A DNA stretch of 64,000 nt from Garcia nutans (Eukaryota > Streptophyta > Magnoliopsida > Malpighiales > Euphorbiaceae), in NCBI GenBank assembly GCA_947685225.1, contig CANTUV010000022.1:8536501-8600500 (forward strand), given 5' to 3'. Of the stretch, positions 48,840-59,955 are shown in pieces. A program made the position numbers and the translations under genes. The stretch's first letter is position 1. Every line of letters begins with the position of its first letter. The notes under the pieces were generated by a model. The model was not told the origin of the DNA. It saw only the letters and a program-made list of their open reading frames with translations, and did not search any database.

Positions 48840-49529
48840 TTTATTATTTTAGTAGTGGGTGTTATAGGGACCACATAGGATGTGATTTGAATTATGGATA
48901 TGAAATGAAAATGATATGATATTATGACGATGAGTTTATGACTGGCGTAACGACGGGGGCTTTTTTATGCTCAGCGCCTCTTGTTAGTCTGGTAGCGCTG
49001 CTTGGCTAAGGTCATGATGGTGGACCCTATGTGTACTAGATTCTAAGAAATCATATTAGATAACGAGAGTCAGATAAGAGGATTGACTTTTTGATTTGAG
49101 GTTTAGAGTGGTTCCTGTAGACTAATTTTCATCCTTTGATGATTGTTTGCTTTGTTGTATTTTTGATGTGATGCGTGGGCATCCTTCAGATAGAATCATG
49201 TTAGGACACCGGGTTGGTATATTGATTAGTATCACTTACTGAGTTCAAAAGCTCACATTTGTCATACTATTTTATTTTCAAATTAACAAGGTGAGTTTAC
49301 GAGAGTAATTATTCAATAATAATGTATTTCTTTTTCAATAGTGGAATTTATTTATAAAATTAATTAGATTTGTAGTTTATTATGTATTTATTTCTATTTC
49401 AAAAACTCTGCATTATATATCTATTATTTTCTCAAATTTTGAGTTGTCAGGCTGACTACAAGTTTTGAAAGCTACATGCTTTCCTGTTCCCTAGTGCCCA
49501 TCACGTGCCCTCGAATTCGGGTCGTGACA
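48840..49529 (+). mobile_element. Gypsy-type LTR fragment ending GGGTCGTGACA
   Basis: Ends TCGAATTCGGGTCGTGACA, a common 3' LTR end in Del/Tekay-like elements. The segment before it (TTAGTATCACTTACTGAGTTC, then an AAAGCTCAC block) is typical of the last third of such LTRs. I could not place the 5' end, so the start given is approximate. It abuts a copia fragment at 49530. The CT-rich stretch 48759-48835 lies just upstream. Confidence 0.55.
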
Positions 49530-49790
49530 TTTATTCTCTCCCCCTAATATTGAAAAAATTATTTCATCAAAATGACAATCTGCAAATCTCGCCGTAAATA
49601 AATCTTCAATTAACAGTTTAAGATATTTAATTATAGAAAAAGATTCATATTCAACATATATTATCAATAACCTTTGAGGACTCAACTTTATGCATTGTGG
49701 TGGAGCAATTAGAATATATACCAAAATTCTAAGATGGAAAATATTAAATTATTGACTAAAAGTTAATTATAATGGAGAAAATTTATAATA
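49530..49790 (-). pseudogene. Ty1/copia integrase C-terminal fragment
   Basis: The minus strand reads NIFHLRIL, VYILIAPPQ and DLFTARFADCHFDEIIF, then ILGGENK, the end of the integrase region in many plant copia elements. Two stops lie upstream near 49760-49775. The LTR end at 49529 cuts it off. Confidence 0.8.
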
Positions 49791-51330
49791 ACTTATTGGC
49801 CTAATATATATAAGTACTGCTGTATGTAAAATAGTATGTCCCCATATAGAAATAGAAAGTTTTATTCTTATAAGCAATGGTCTAGCTATTAATTGGAGGT
49901 GTTTAATAAATTATTCTGGTAGACTATTTTGTGTATGTGCTATGCAATAGGCCTTTCAACTATCATGTCGAAAAGTTTATCTCACATATCCTCTTTATAT
50001 ATATACACATAATTATGCAATTTATTAAATTTCTCTTTTGCATATAGTTTATACAAATTTAATATTTACCACTTTCCTTTGACTATCATCATTCTCATTT
50101 GTTTATCATAACTTAAGTTATTCATTAACTTCAATAAATATATACACTCTACTTATAATATTATTTCACAAGGAGCTTAATCACATTTCCGATATGATAT
50201 CTCTCTCACATTTGTTTATAAATATCTTTAACACATCTTTCATAATCTTTTTCATCCTTTCCAATCAAATTAGTTAAAGTAACTCATTTTCTTTTGCTCA
50301 ATTCCTTTTCTTTCATTTCAAACAAAATTTTCCTACTATCAATCACATCTCCCAATTCCTAATACTTTCATGTGCACTAATATTCATTTCATATATCTCA
50401 TGTAAATACATTAAACTATTAATATTTAATTGTTCTTTATTCACATTCCATTAAAACTATAAATTTTCAACTTACTAATTTACTTAAACTTCAATTTATT
50501 CATCTCATTCTCTTAATATCAACTTTAAAACATCTTATATGTATATACCACAAAGCAACATCAAAACATATATGTTTCACCATTATTAAACTCATTCCAA
50601 AAATCTAAATATCACATATCATCACCATTTACATGAGCTTTCACAATATTCAAGCATATCACATTTCTAATATTGAAATCACCATGTTTGCATTAAAATA
50701 ACAATACAAACAACACCTATATCACTTCGTACTTAACCAACATCATCTCCTTTTCTTTTAAACAAAACCTTAACTTTACATATCCACACCTTAAATTATC
50801 ACACCTAATCTATACCAATCAACTCATTCAATATTTCACGGTACTCTTTGCATTTACATAATATATCTTTCCATATTACCCATCCAGGAATATTTCCTCT
50901 TTCTATAAATCCAAACATAAAGTTTACTAGAAAGAGATTTAAATAATAGAGGAAAGATTACATACTTTAATCTTTTTTTTTAACTCATTTCCAACTTTAT
51001 TCTTCTAGCCATTTCTTTAAATATCATACACATATCAATAATCAAACTTTTTACTTATACCTTCCATACCATTTCTTTATATCACAATCACCTCTCATTT
51101 ATCAACATTTCAAAATTTGCTTTCATAAGAAACCTCATTTACACACTATCATTTATCTCATGTAATTCAAATACATCACAATTCACATAATGCCACGTTC
51201 GAGACCAACCTATGTGTGAATGCATATGTATGTTTTACCAATTGCATTTCCAAAATCTTCTTTTTAATTCTTATTTAAACTTTTCAAAAATTTTCTTTTT
51301 AATTTCACTTAGGCCGAGAATCTCGAACCT
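49791..51330 (-). mobile_element. G-poor non-coding internal region beside PBS
   Basis: About 1.5 kb with very few G on the plus strand and no reading frame. It continues from the primer binding site at 51344-51331, so it is the 5' internal region of an LTR element read on the minus strand. No gag is found, as in LARD-type elements. Confidence 0.5.
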
Positions 51331-51344
51331 AAGCTCTGATACCA
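51331..51344 (-). other. Primer binding site (initiator tRNA-Met)
   Basis: Minus strand TGGTATCAGAGCTT, seven bases from the LTR end; an exact match to the usual 12-base core TGGTATCAGAGC. Confidence 0.88.
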
Positions 51345-52545
51345 AAATAATTGTAACATCCCCATGCTCTATATAAGTACTATACATATACTTAGTATAC
51401 ATACAATACGTATATAAAATATAAGAATGTCACTTTTAGTTTTAAATTTCAGAACCTTTAATCAAGTTCTCACAATATTACATTAATTTAAATAACATTA
51501 ACAAAATCATTATACGTTCAATGATCTTAATCTTATTTACCAAAACTTCATTATTACATATGAATATAATAGTATGAATAATACATCACAATTAAATCAT
51601 ACATGTATGCATCACCTTCTAGTTGGTCTCGAAACACTCTTACCCTTCTCGTGGCATAACAGCTTAACTTCCGAATCAACCGCATAATCACCTGCGCGAT
51701 CACACAACCGCGCTAAGCCCGAGAGCTTAGTAATACAAATCATTCATATAAACATACATTTCATAAAATCATATTTATATATTAACTTTACATATCATTA
51801 TTTTATTATCATGTTTTCCCATTGTGAATACACTTTTTATATATACTTTTACTAATGTTTTATTCATAATCATATACACATATATTTCATTTCAATAATT
51901 CACAATTCAACGACTACCCAAAACCTTCATGAAGCCATATTCATCATTTCCACATCCATATACATTTTACACATCATGTTATAATTTTATAAGCTCATCA
52001 TTCAACATAGCTTCTTAAGCTATATTCACTTTCAATAATTTGACTATATATTGTATACGTCTCATTCCATGATTATCATCATATATTTCAATCCATGGTT
52101 ATCACCATATATCACATAACATTATGTTTCATTCCATAGTTCACATTAAAACAAGAACGACATATATCTCATTATTCATTTACTCCATTATTCAACATTC
52201 CATATATATACAAACACAAGCATGGGCCCAAAACACTAATATGCCATTCCACTTTCAGAGTTAATGTTTTGGTTCAATTTTCACATTTATCATTATCCCA
52301 ACTAGGAGTATATAAACATACTCAATCAAATAGGGTTTGTACTTACCTTATGTACCCCTTACACCAAACTACACACTTCTTTTTTTTTTTCAATTGCTCT
52401 TCACCACTTGAATTAGAGCCATCCATTTTCTTCACAACCTATTCCATTCAAATAATAAAATATATGAATCTCAATTCAATTATTCTTAGATTAATCACAT
52501 ACTAGACCTTTAGATCACAAATTACAAACCGACTTCTCTCTCTAG

Positions 52546-52752
52546 GGCCCCACGGCCGTGGCCTACCATTCCCCCACGGGCGTGGCTTAACAACCAATTC
52601 TGCCCAAATGCTCTAAAATGGCCACGGTCGTGGCCTTCCAATCCCCACGGCCATGGCATATAAAGTGAATCTGTTTCTTGTGTTCAACACCTCCACGGCC
52701 ATGGCTTCCAATGGCCACAGTCGTGGTAGCCAATGGCCACGGGCGTGGCACC
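52546..52752. repeat. Seven CCACGG(C/G/T)C(G/A)TGG palindromes in LTR
   Basis: About seven copies of a 12-14 base near-palindrome spaced 20-45 bases apart, at the same relative place in the LTR as the cluster at 778-1018. Confidence 0.88.
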
Positions 52753-53113
52753 CAAAATACCTCTGTTTCCGGACCAAACACATGTATTCTATGTTTTAAA
52801 CTCCATTAAACACAAACATACATCAATCATACATCAATTATTCAATTCTCCAACTAATACATAATAAATCCTTACCCACCAATTTCACTAATCCTTCATC
52901 ATCTTCACAAATAACCATTTAAATCTATATATATCTTTCAATCTTTCACTATCATCATCTTAACATATTAACTACCTCAAATCTCAACAATTCATCATCA
53001 TCCTCATAACTACCCACATCAAATTCAAACTCAAACCATAGAAATCAATGTAAAGGAATGAATACTTACTTGGTTATTTGCCAAATCTTAAATAAAAATC
53101 TTCAATCTTCTCA

Positions 53114-53117
53114 AAAT

Positions 53118-53160
<43 letters not shown>
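53114..53160. repeat. (CT)n microsatellite
   Basis: Over twenty CT units within the LTR. Confidence 0.95.
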
Positions 53161-53161
<1 letters not shown>

Positions 53162-53221
53162 ACCACAAAGAAGAAGAAGCAGAAGAAGAAAGAAACTTCT
53201 TGCTTCTTCCGTTCTTATCTT

Positions 53222-53224
53222 ATA

Positions 53225-53274
<50 letters not shown>

Positions 53275-53372
53275 CAATAACAATAACAATAACAATAATA
53301 ATAAAAATAAAAATAATATTAATAATAATAATTATTATAATAATAATAATAATAATAATAATACTAATACTA
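53222..53372. repeat. (TAA)n and (CAATAA)n microsatellite
   Basis: A TA run grades into TAA, then CAATAA, then back to TAA repeats over about 150 bases. It lies within the LTR about 60 bases from the CT run. Confidence 0.95.
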
Positions 53373-53642
53373 AAACTTTAAATCTCCACCACATATTCTT
53401 TCTTTGACTTTCTTCTTCTCTTTTCTTTTTGTCCTTATTATCATTATTATTATTACTTAATTATACAAATATATATACAATTCACTTTCCCTACACCAAT
53501 TTTATATCCCATGTATATATATGATGTATATGTATATGTCTTATATATATTATCTTTATATTACCCATATACACATATACATTAAATCCAAATACAACAA
53601 TAATAACTCCAAAACTCTTAGGGTCTATTCCGGGATATTACA

Positions 53643-53657
53643 ATTCTCTCCCCCTTA
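53643..53657 (-). other. Polypurine tract
   Basis: Minus strand TTAAGGGGGAGAGAAT directly before the LTR start. It is preceded by TCGAGGACGAAATT, the tail wording of Del/Tekay elements. Confidence 0.85.
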
Positions 53658-55553
53658 AGTAATTTCGTCCTCGAAATTATCTAACACTATAACAACCCAT
53701 TCTTAACATATTAAAATCTTTAATTTCATATGAAGATAATCATATCTTACATTATAATTTATCAAATCACTCAACTTTTACTCTCCCCCTTTAAGTTAAT
53801 CATAACTCACCATTATCAATCTATTTTTATCTTATAACTTTCTCAACAGAGCCACCCAGATAGCTTATTACATTCCCAAAGAATGTTCTTCTACACAATA
53901 ATCAATTCATCTTATAATCTATATATTCCATACATCTATTACATTCAAAATATATATATCACTTCATCTCTTTATAAATAATCTCTTAACTTTAACCTCA
54001 AAAGTCATGAATTAATATCTTAACATTGATTATTCCATTCTTACAATCACCTTCAAAATAACATTTACCAAACCTCAATGGATAACAATATCCTTACCTT
54101 CTTTAGCTTGCTTCTCACTTAATATAAATGTTAACACAATGCTTTTAAACTTACTTAACAGGTGAATAACATTTCTCTTTTTCTCACCATGTACAATTTA
54201 TATAATTCAATTTTACACTCCTAGTACAATTGTACATATTAAATCTCAATATTGACTTGCAACTTTAGCGAAATCTAGATCAATCGATCTATCTATCACA
54301 ATATACTAACATTTCAACCTTATTTGAATCAAATCAACAATTAACTTATCGAAATTTTTCATTGGATTTTATGATATATACATATATATAACCTAATTCC
54401 ATTAGGTCAAACTTATATTCAAATTCTTGTCTTTTCAAATTCATATATTCACTCAATAAGAATCATGCTTACAAATATACATTTAATTATTTCAAAAATT
54501 ATATCATCATTTCTCATACTCATACAAAATTTATCAATATAGCCAACAACTATAACCTCATAAACGAACTTTCCCCAACCAGGTCGGTTGCCCATTGAGC
54601 CTCAGGCCACTGCCAATCCCAGGGGTCTGCAGGAGGCAGATAGGTCCGTTCATTTATCTTTTCACAATTCATTTCTCAAAATCAATTAGGCACTATACCT
54701 CAATTATAATTCATTTTCAACCATCATGGTTTCTCATCACATCAAAATAGTATACACATATATCATCAACTATATAGAACATCTCAGTATTCAATCATAT
54801 CTTTTAACCAATATGTCTAGAAACATAGTTATCAATCTCACCAAAACTGTACTACAGGTATATCATCTCAGCTCTAAAACTGAAGATAATAAAACTAACC
54901 AACTAATCACACTAACCAAATCATATGACCATGATATATTAACAATCACACTTGATATTTGTAAATCAATATCATTCTTCTATCATTCGAATTTCAGTCT
55001 TTACGACTATAATTCTAGATTGTATCACAAAAATTATATATTTATCCTCTAAACTTATATTACACCAAGAATTAATACATTTTAATTCCATCTCAAAACA
55101 GTTTGCTTTTGACTATTTAATAATCATTAACCTAACTCATATGCAATAGTGTTATCGTTAACATTTTCTATGCCCATCCTTCAATCAGATACAAATCTTA
55201 CACAAGTTCCATTTATTACTCCATTTCCAATCCATCTCCTCTAAAAATTCCAAATATACAATTCTTTCCTTACAATTTCTTATGATACACTTATACATAA
55301 AACATTTCCACACATAAATACTTTGAGTTCCAAAACATCTTATGGTAGTCTCATTTAGTTATTACCATCACAATCTCACTATCCAATATTCCCAAATCCA
55401 TTTTCATCTTCTATTTCATCACATAATCTCTTCTACAAAAAATTTTAAGATTTAATCTCTATTAGGTCCACTACTATATGCAATCTCATTTCTAATACCA
55501 TTAAACATGTAATGGTATAAAATAATAAACATGTTATATACACATCCCTTCAA
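53658..55553 (-). mobile_element. G-poor internal region beside the polypurine tract
   Basis: Nearly 1.9 kb of plus-strand G-poor, mostly non-coding DNA that should be the 3' internal part of a minus-strand LTR element. No RT or integrase can be read. One GC-normal island with a short reading frame lies at 54550-54672. Confidence 0.5.
54550..54672 (-). CDS. Short tryptophan-rich reading frame, function unknown
   Basis: ATG at 54672-54670 to TAG at 54552-54550, 40 residues, with four tryptophans and a PPADPWDWQWPEAQWATDL core. It stands out as the only G- and C-containing stretch in almost 2 kb of G-poor sequence. I do not recognise it. It could be a relic of a longer protein domain or a conserved small frame of the LTR element. 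Whether it is expressed is unknown. Confidence 0.3.
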   Translation of the reverse strand: MNCEKINERTYLPPADPWDWQWPEAQWATDLVGESSFMRL

Positions 55554-55653
55554 CGGGGGCTGAGTTTAGCTCCTCACCGCTTTATCTCTTCTGGTCGCCG
55601 GTGAGGGGGGGGGTCGTGTGACCCCACACAACCCTATGGTCGTTCCGCCCCTG

Positions 55654-56150
55654 AAGAGGAATATCGATTTTTTGATGCTACCATTGCTGATCCCAACACG
55701 ATTCATTGTTGAATCCCACTCTGAATTCGTATACATATCGAACTCAACTACAACAATTTGGTGTTGGGTCAAAGAGGGACTGAAGATTCCAATATACCCA
55801 CTACCTGAGTTGGGTGGAATTGCATAGTTTACAAGAGCAATGAAAAAGGCAAAATCATCATTAAATTCAACATCAGATTTAGTTTCAATGGTGAATGAAA
55901 ATGAGTAATAATATCTACAACTTTCCCGGTGGATAAGTCCCATAGCTGCAGAGTTTTCACATACGTACAAAGCATGACCAACAAGATATTTCCAATTATA
56001 TGTGGTGAGAAGTTCAATTCTTCCATTATTTGAAGCTTTGGAATCACCTTCATAAAAGATATCATTAGCCCATGGTGCAAAGTCAGTTAGATTAAAGAAA
56101 AATAGATGAGCTAGAAGAGGTAGAAGAAGGAAAAAGGTGAAAGTTATCAG
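55654..56150 (-). pseudogene. Legume-lectin-domain gene, 5' part, pseudogene
   Basis: Reading the minus strand from about 56144, a hydrophobic leader-like stretch (FTFFLLLPLLAHLFFF) leads into a legume lectin domain: WANDIFYEGDSKASNNGRIE, then LQLWDLSTGKVVDIITHF, then FNDDFAFFIALVNYAIP and VVEFDMYTNSEWD, all in family order. The FDMYTN block includes metal-binding positions. No start codon is left before the leader. Two compensating shifts (near 55977 and 55910) put the middle segment in another frame. The gene is cut at 55654 by the hAT-like composite. It could have been a lectin or an L-type lectin receptor kinase. Confidence 0.8.
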
Positions 56151-56170
56151 AAATGCAGATTATAAGAAAT

Positions 56171-57529
56171 TGCAAGCGTAATTGGAAATATGGAAGAATT
56201 TTCCGACAATGTTGGAAGTTAATCAAATTTATGGGAAAGTTGGAACTTCAAAACACTCAAATAATCTTATTATTATTTGTTTTTTGGATTTAACTATAAT
56301 GAATGGAACTTTTTTTTTGTTCATTAATCTAAATACAGACTATATGTTCGATAAAATACTTCAAATAAATAGTTTATTATTTTTTTTAGTTTTAGAATAA
56401 TATTGTATATTAGTATATGTCGATATATGTCAATAAATATCGGTATATATTGATATATATATGTATTGTTAATTATAAAATAATAATATATTTGAATATA
56501 TATCAAAATATATTAGTTATAAAATAACAATATATATTAACAAGTATTGATACATGTCAATATATACTACATATAAAATATATTTTTGTAATTTTTTTAT
56601 TTTGTGTATTTTTAGGCTCCTTCATGTACTTAGTACCATATTTTTGAAAAAAAAATTGCGTAAAAATATTTTTATAATATTTGTTATAGTATTTTAGAAA
56701 ATTAACTTTTTTTTTAAAAAAAATCATTTTTGTAATTTTCTTTTATCTTTTCTTCCAAGATGCATCTTTCAATGGTATATGGTTATATACAAGTGGAATC
56801 AGTGCAAAGATTTAAATCGAATCCTCATTTATAAAATCTAGGAATAATCGGTTTAAATCGTTAATTGATTAATGATAAACCCACATAATTTTTTGCCAGT
56901 ATTTTATTTATATTATTATATAATAAATTACATTTAAAAATACTTTACATCTGAAAATTTAAACTCACTCAAATTTATTATTTTTTGATAATAATTAATT
57001 CAAAATTAAAATTTTTAAATTTAAATATAAAAAATGTGAGCCACTATGTTAGAATGGTTCCTCACACTATAGAATCCAAATATCCAATACATCTAAAACG
57101 ATTAAAAAAACAAAAAGAGAAATACTTATATAAAAATTCAGATTTCGCAATTGTATAACTCACTTCATATTTTTATATGAAACTCAAGTTTTGCAAAAAA
57201 AAAAAAATAATAAGAAACTTATATGAAATACTATTTCTTATTCAAAATACCATTTTTTCATTGATAATATTTTCTTTTTTATTTTTCATGTTTATGATAT
57301 ATATTCAACATGTATCATATATTTGTAAGGTTTTTAAATGTATAATATTTTTATAAACTATTTATTTTTTTATGTGTATGGCAAAAAAAATATTTTTATA
57401 AATTTTTATTTGTATGGTATTTTGTAATTTTTAAAAAAAAATTCTTTAAATTTTATAATTTAATTTTATGGTAAAAGGCAATTTCATAAGAGGACATTAC
57501 GTTGTATACATAATTTCCTCATTTAATTT
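56171..57529. other. AT-rich spacer
   Basis: Former upstream region of the lectin gene and AT-rich DNA. Short repeats of ATATATGTCGATATA type occur at 56400-56580. No gene seen. Confidence 0.5.
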
Positions 57530-58850
57530 GCAATTATACAGGACCGAAGTTTTTTTTTAATATATGATTTTTACCTTTTTTTTTCAAATTAACTTTTCGA
57601 TGTTAATTTTTATTTTTTTCTAGTTTTAGTTTCTTTTTTAATTTAATTTAATTTATATTTTTTATTTAAAAGAATTTTTTTAATGTCCTATTTCAATATA
57701 AGCACAAAAAAATATATAAAAAATATATACAAAATACACAATCAACAATATAAACTACATCTACAATATCTATAATACATCTATAGCACATCTACACATA
57801 TCTACATAATATTTTTAATATTTATTTAATTTTTTATTTTCACAATATCCACACAATATTCATCAGAGACTCAGTTGGTTAGTTAATTAATCGATCGAAT
57901 CGACCGGTTAATATACCTGATCGATTTTTAATTTTGGTCGATTTAGTTAATTAACCGAATTGAACTGATCATTCGGTTAATTAATCAAACCGACCATTTT
58001 TTTAATTTTTATAATAAAAACTTATTAAAAAAGCTAAAAAATAATTTTATTTTATAATAAAAGTTTATATTTATAGTAAAAACATTAATATAATTAAAGA
58101 ATTAAACAAAAAATTAATAACTAAATAAATTATTATTTTAAAATTTCAGTTAATAGTTAATCAACTGAACTGAACCGAACTAAAAATTGAATTAATCTAA
58201 AATTATTAACCGAACAAACCGATATATAATAATTTTAGTTAATGGAACCAAATATTTAGTCGATAAACTGAATATTCAGTCGGTTAACTAAAATTTGTCC
58301 ACTCTTAATATTCACATAACATTCAACAACTTTTACATAAAATATACACGACTTAAAATAGTAAAAACATAACATATATATAATATTTATAATATATTTA
58401 TAACATTTATAAATATACACATAATATCTACTTAACATCTATGTAACAAAATTATGTGTATTTTTTTTAAATGTATAATATGTAAAATTTATTTTAAAAT
58501 AAATTTAATAATTTTATTAATATATATATATTTTATTTTTTGAGTGTTATTTATTTTTTACAGTTAAAATTAAAATTGTTCTCCTTTATAAAAAAATTAT
58601 ATTTTTATATGATAAAAAATAATTTAAAATATTAATTTTTGTTATTTTATTAAAATATTTTTATTTTATGAAATTTAAAAAAATAAAAATTGAACTAAAA
58701 TATTGATTGTAGTAAGAAAAAATATATTAATTTTTTTTATTTTAATGAGAAATGAAATATTTTTAAAATTTTATTTTAAATTTTTATAAAAAAAAATATA
58801 AATATTAGTATTTTTAAAATAAAAATTATTTATTTAGATATTTATATAAA
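57530..58850 (+). repeat. AT-rich dispersed repeat, copy B (with MITE)
   Basis: Matches copy A (15340-16190) and copy C (59040-59955) in word order and orientation. Without the 452-bp insertion and duplicated target it would be about 0.87 kb. Confidence 0.75.
57855..58314. mobile_element. hAT-like MITE with 8-bp TSD
   Basis: AATATTCA at 57855-57862 and 58307-58314 flanks a 444-bp body starting TCAGAGACTCAG and ending TTTGTCCACTCTT. The body is full of CGGTTAA/TTAACCG words, typical of hAT MITEs whose ends resemble TAGRGGTGRGCA. Removing it restores the alignment of copy B with copy C. Confidence 0.8.
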
Positions 58851-59039
58851 TATTCCATTTTATAAGCAGGCTTGCAATTAACTGTGAAACATCCCAGAAC
58901 CAAGACTTGGAGGCCCATAGAGCGTGTGGGCTAGAAATTTTGGAAGCCATCAGGATAAAGTGTGGGAAAACCGAAAGAAAGATTTACAAAATAACTGAAA
59001 AAAAAGAGAAATTTACACTTCTTATCTCATTTCCTAGCT
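58851..59039. other. Linker between repeat copies B and C
   Basis: A less AT-rich stretch around TGTGAAACATCCCAGAACC that resembles neither repeat; perhaps an LTR end. No gene seen. Confidence 0.4.
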
Positions 59040-59955
59040 TACTTTGTAATTATATTGGAGGGAAAGGAATTTTTTTCAAATATGCGCATTCCGCTTTTTT
59101 TTTTTTTTTCAAAATTGTGTTTTTGATGTTCTTTTTATTTTTTTGGTAATTTTTATTATTTTTTAATTTTTGTAATTTATATTATTTTATTTAAAAAAAT
59201 TAATGTCATATTTTTTATGTACACATAAATAAATAAATATACATATAACATATATATAATATATAAAAAATACATACTTAACAATACAAATTATATCTAC
59301 AACATTTACAATACATCCACAATAAATTTATAATACATCTACATAATATTTTTAATAATTTATTTAATTTTATTTATTTAATTTTTTTATTCTCGCAACA
59401 TTCACACGAATTCACAAAGTATTTTATAATTTTACATAAAATATACACAACTTAAATAACAAAAAATATAACATACACATAATATCTACAACATCTACCT
59501 AACTAAATTGTGTATATATTTTTTTTATTTTTTTATATGTATAATATATAAATTTATTTTAAAAATAAATTTAATAATTTTTATTAATATATTTTGTATA
59601 TTTTATCTTTTTTTAAGTGTTATTTATTTTTTATAATTAAAATTAAAATTTTATCTTTTATAAAAAAATTATAATTTTTATATGATGAAAAATAATTTAA
59701 GATATTAATTTTTATTATTTTATTAGAATATTTTTATTTAATAGTAAAATTTAAAAAAATATGAAAATTAAAGTAAAATTTTAATTGCAGTGAGGGAATA
59801 AGTATTTTCAAAAAAAGTTTTTATTTCGGTAAATAATGAGATATTTTTAAAATTTTACTCTAATTTTTTATAAAAATCTAAATATTTTTAATTTTTAGAG
59901 TATTTTTGAAATAAATTTTTTTTGAATAGTTCCGCCGATGTCCTAAAAAAATTAT
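59040..59955 (+). repeat. AT-rich dispersed repeat, copy C
   Basis: Same words, order and orientation as copies A and B: TAAAATATACACAAC, AAAATAAATTTAATAATTTTTATT, GTGTTATTTATTTTTTA, TTAATTGCAGTGAGGGAA. Copies B and C lie head-to-tail about 190 bases apart. Confidence 0.75.

Larger units (their letters stand above)
51352..53642 (-). repeat. Large gypsy LTR, family of 1-2423
   Basis: On the minus strand starts TGTAATATCCCGG and ends GGGGATGTTACA; 2291 bp. Shares with 1-2423 the block around GCTTAGCGCG and GATCGCGCAGG (here 51690-51725). A polypurine tract lies on its outer 5' side and a primer binding site on its 3' side. No flanking 5-bp repeat. Confidence 0.88.
48392..55661. mobile_element. 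7.25-kb composite with hAT-like ends and perfect 8-bp TSD
   Basis: AAGAGGAA at 48392-48399 and again at 55654-55661. The element proper (48400-55653) begins CAGTGGCGGAACTAGGAT; its other end, read inward, begins CAGGGGCGGAACGACCAT. These agree at 14 of 18 positions. CAG-type ends and an 8-bp TSD fit the hAT superfamily. No transposase is seen. Inside are three CGGCGCCG palindromes, a gypsy LTR fragment, a copia integrase fragment and a large LTR with non-coding flanks. These were either nested in later or carried in. Confidence 0.75.

Noticed and set aside
49491..49540. Polypurine tract and LTR start on the minus strand (AGGGGGAGAGAATAAATGTCACGACC)
   Set aside because: The purine run is part of the copia integrase codons for LGGENK; the LTR end belongs to a plus-strand LTR that stops at 49529.
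53058..53381. 107-residue frame with long Ser-Leu and Ile runs
   Set aside because: A translation of CT and TAA microsatellites.
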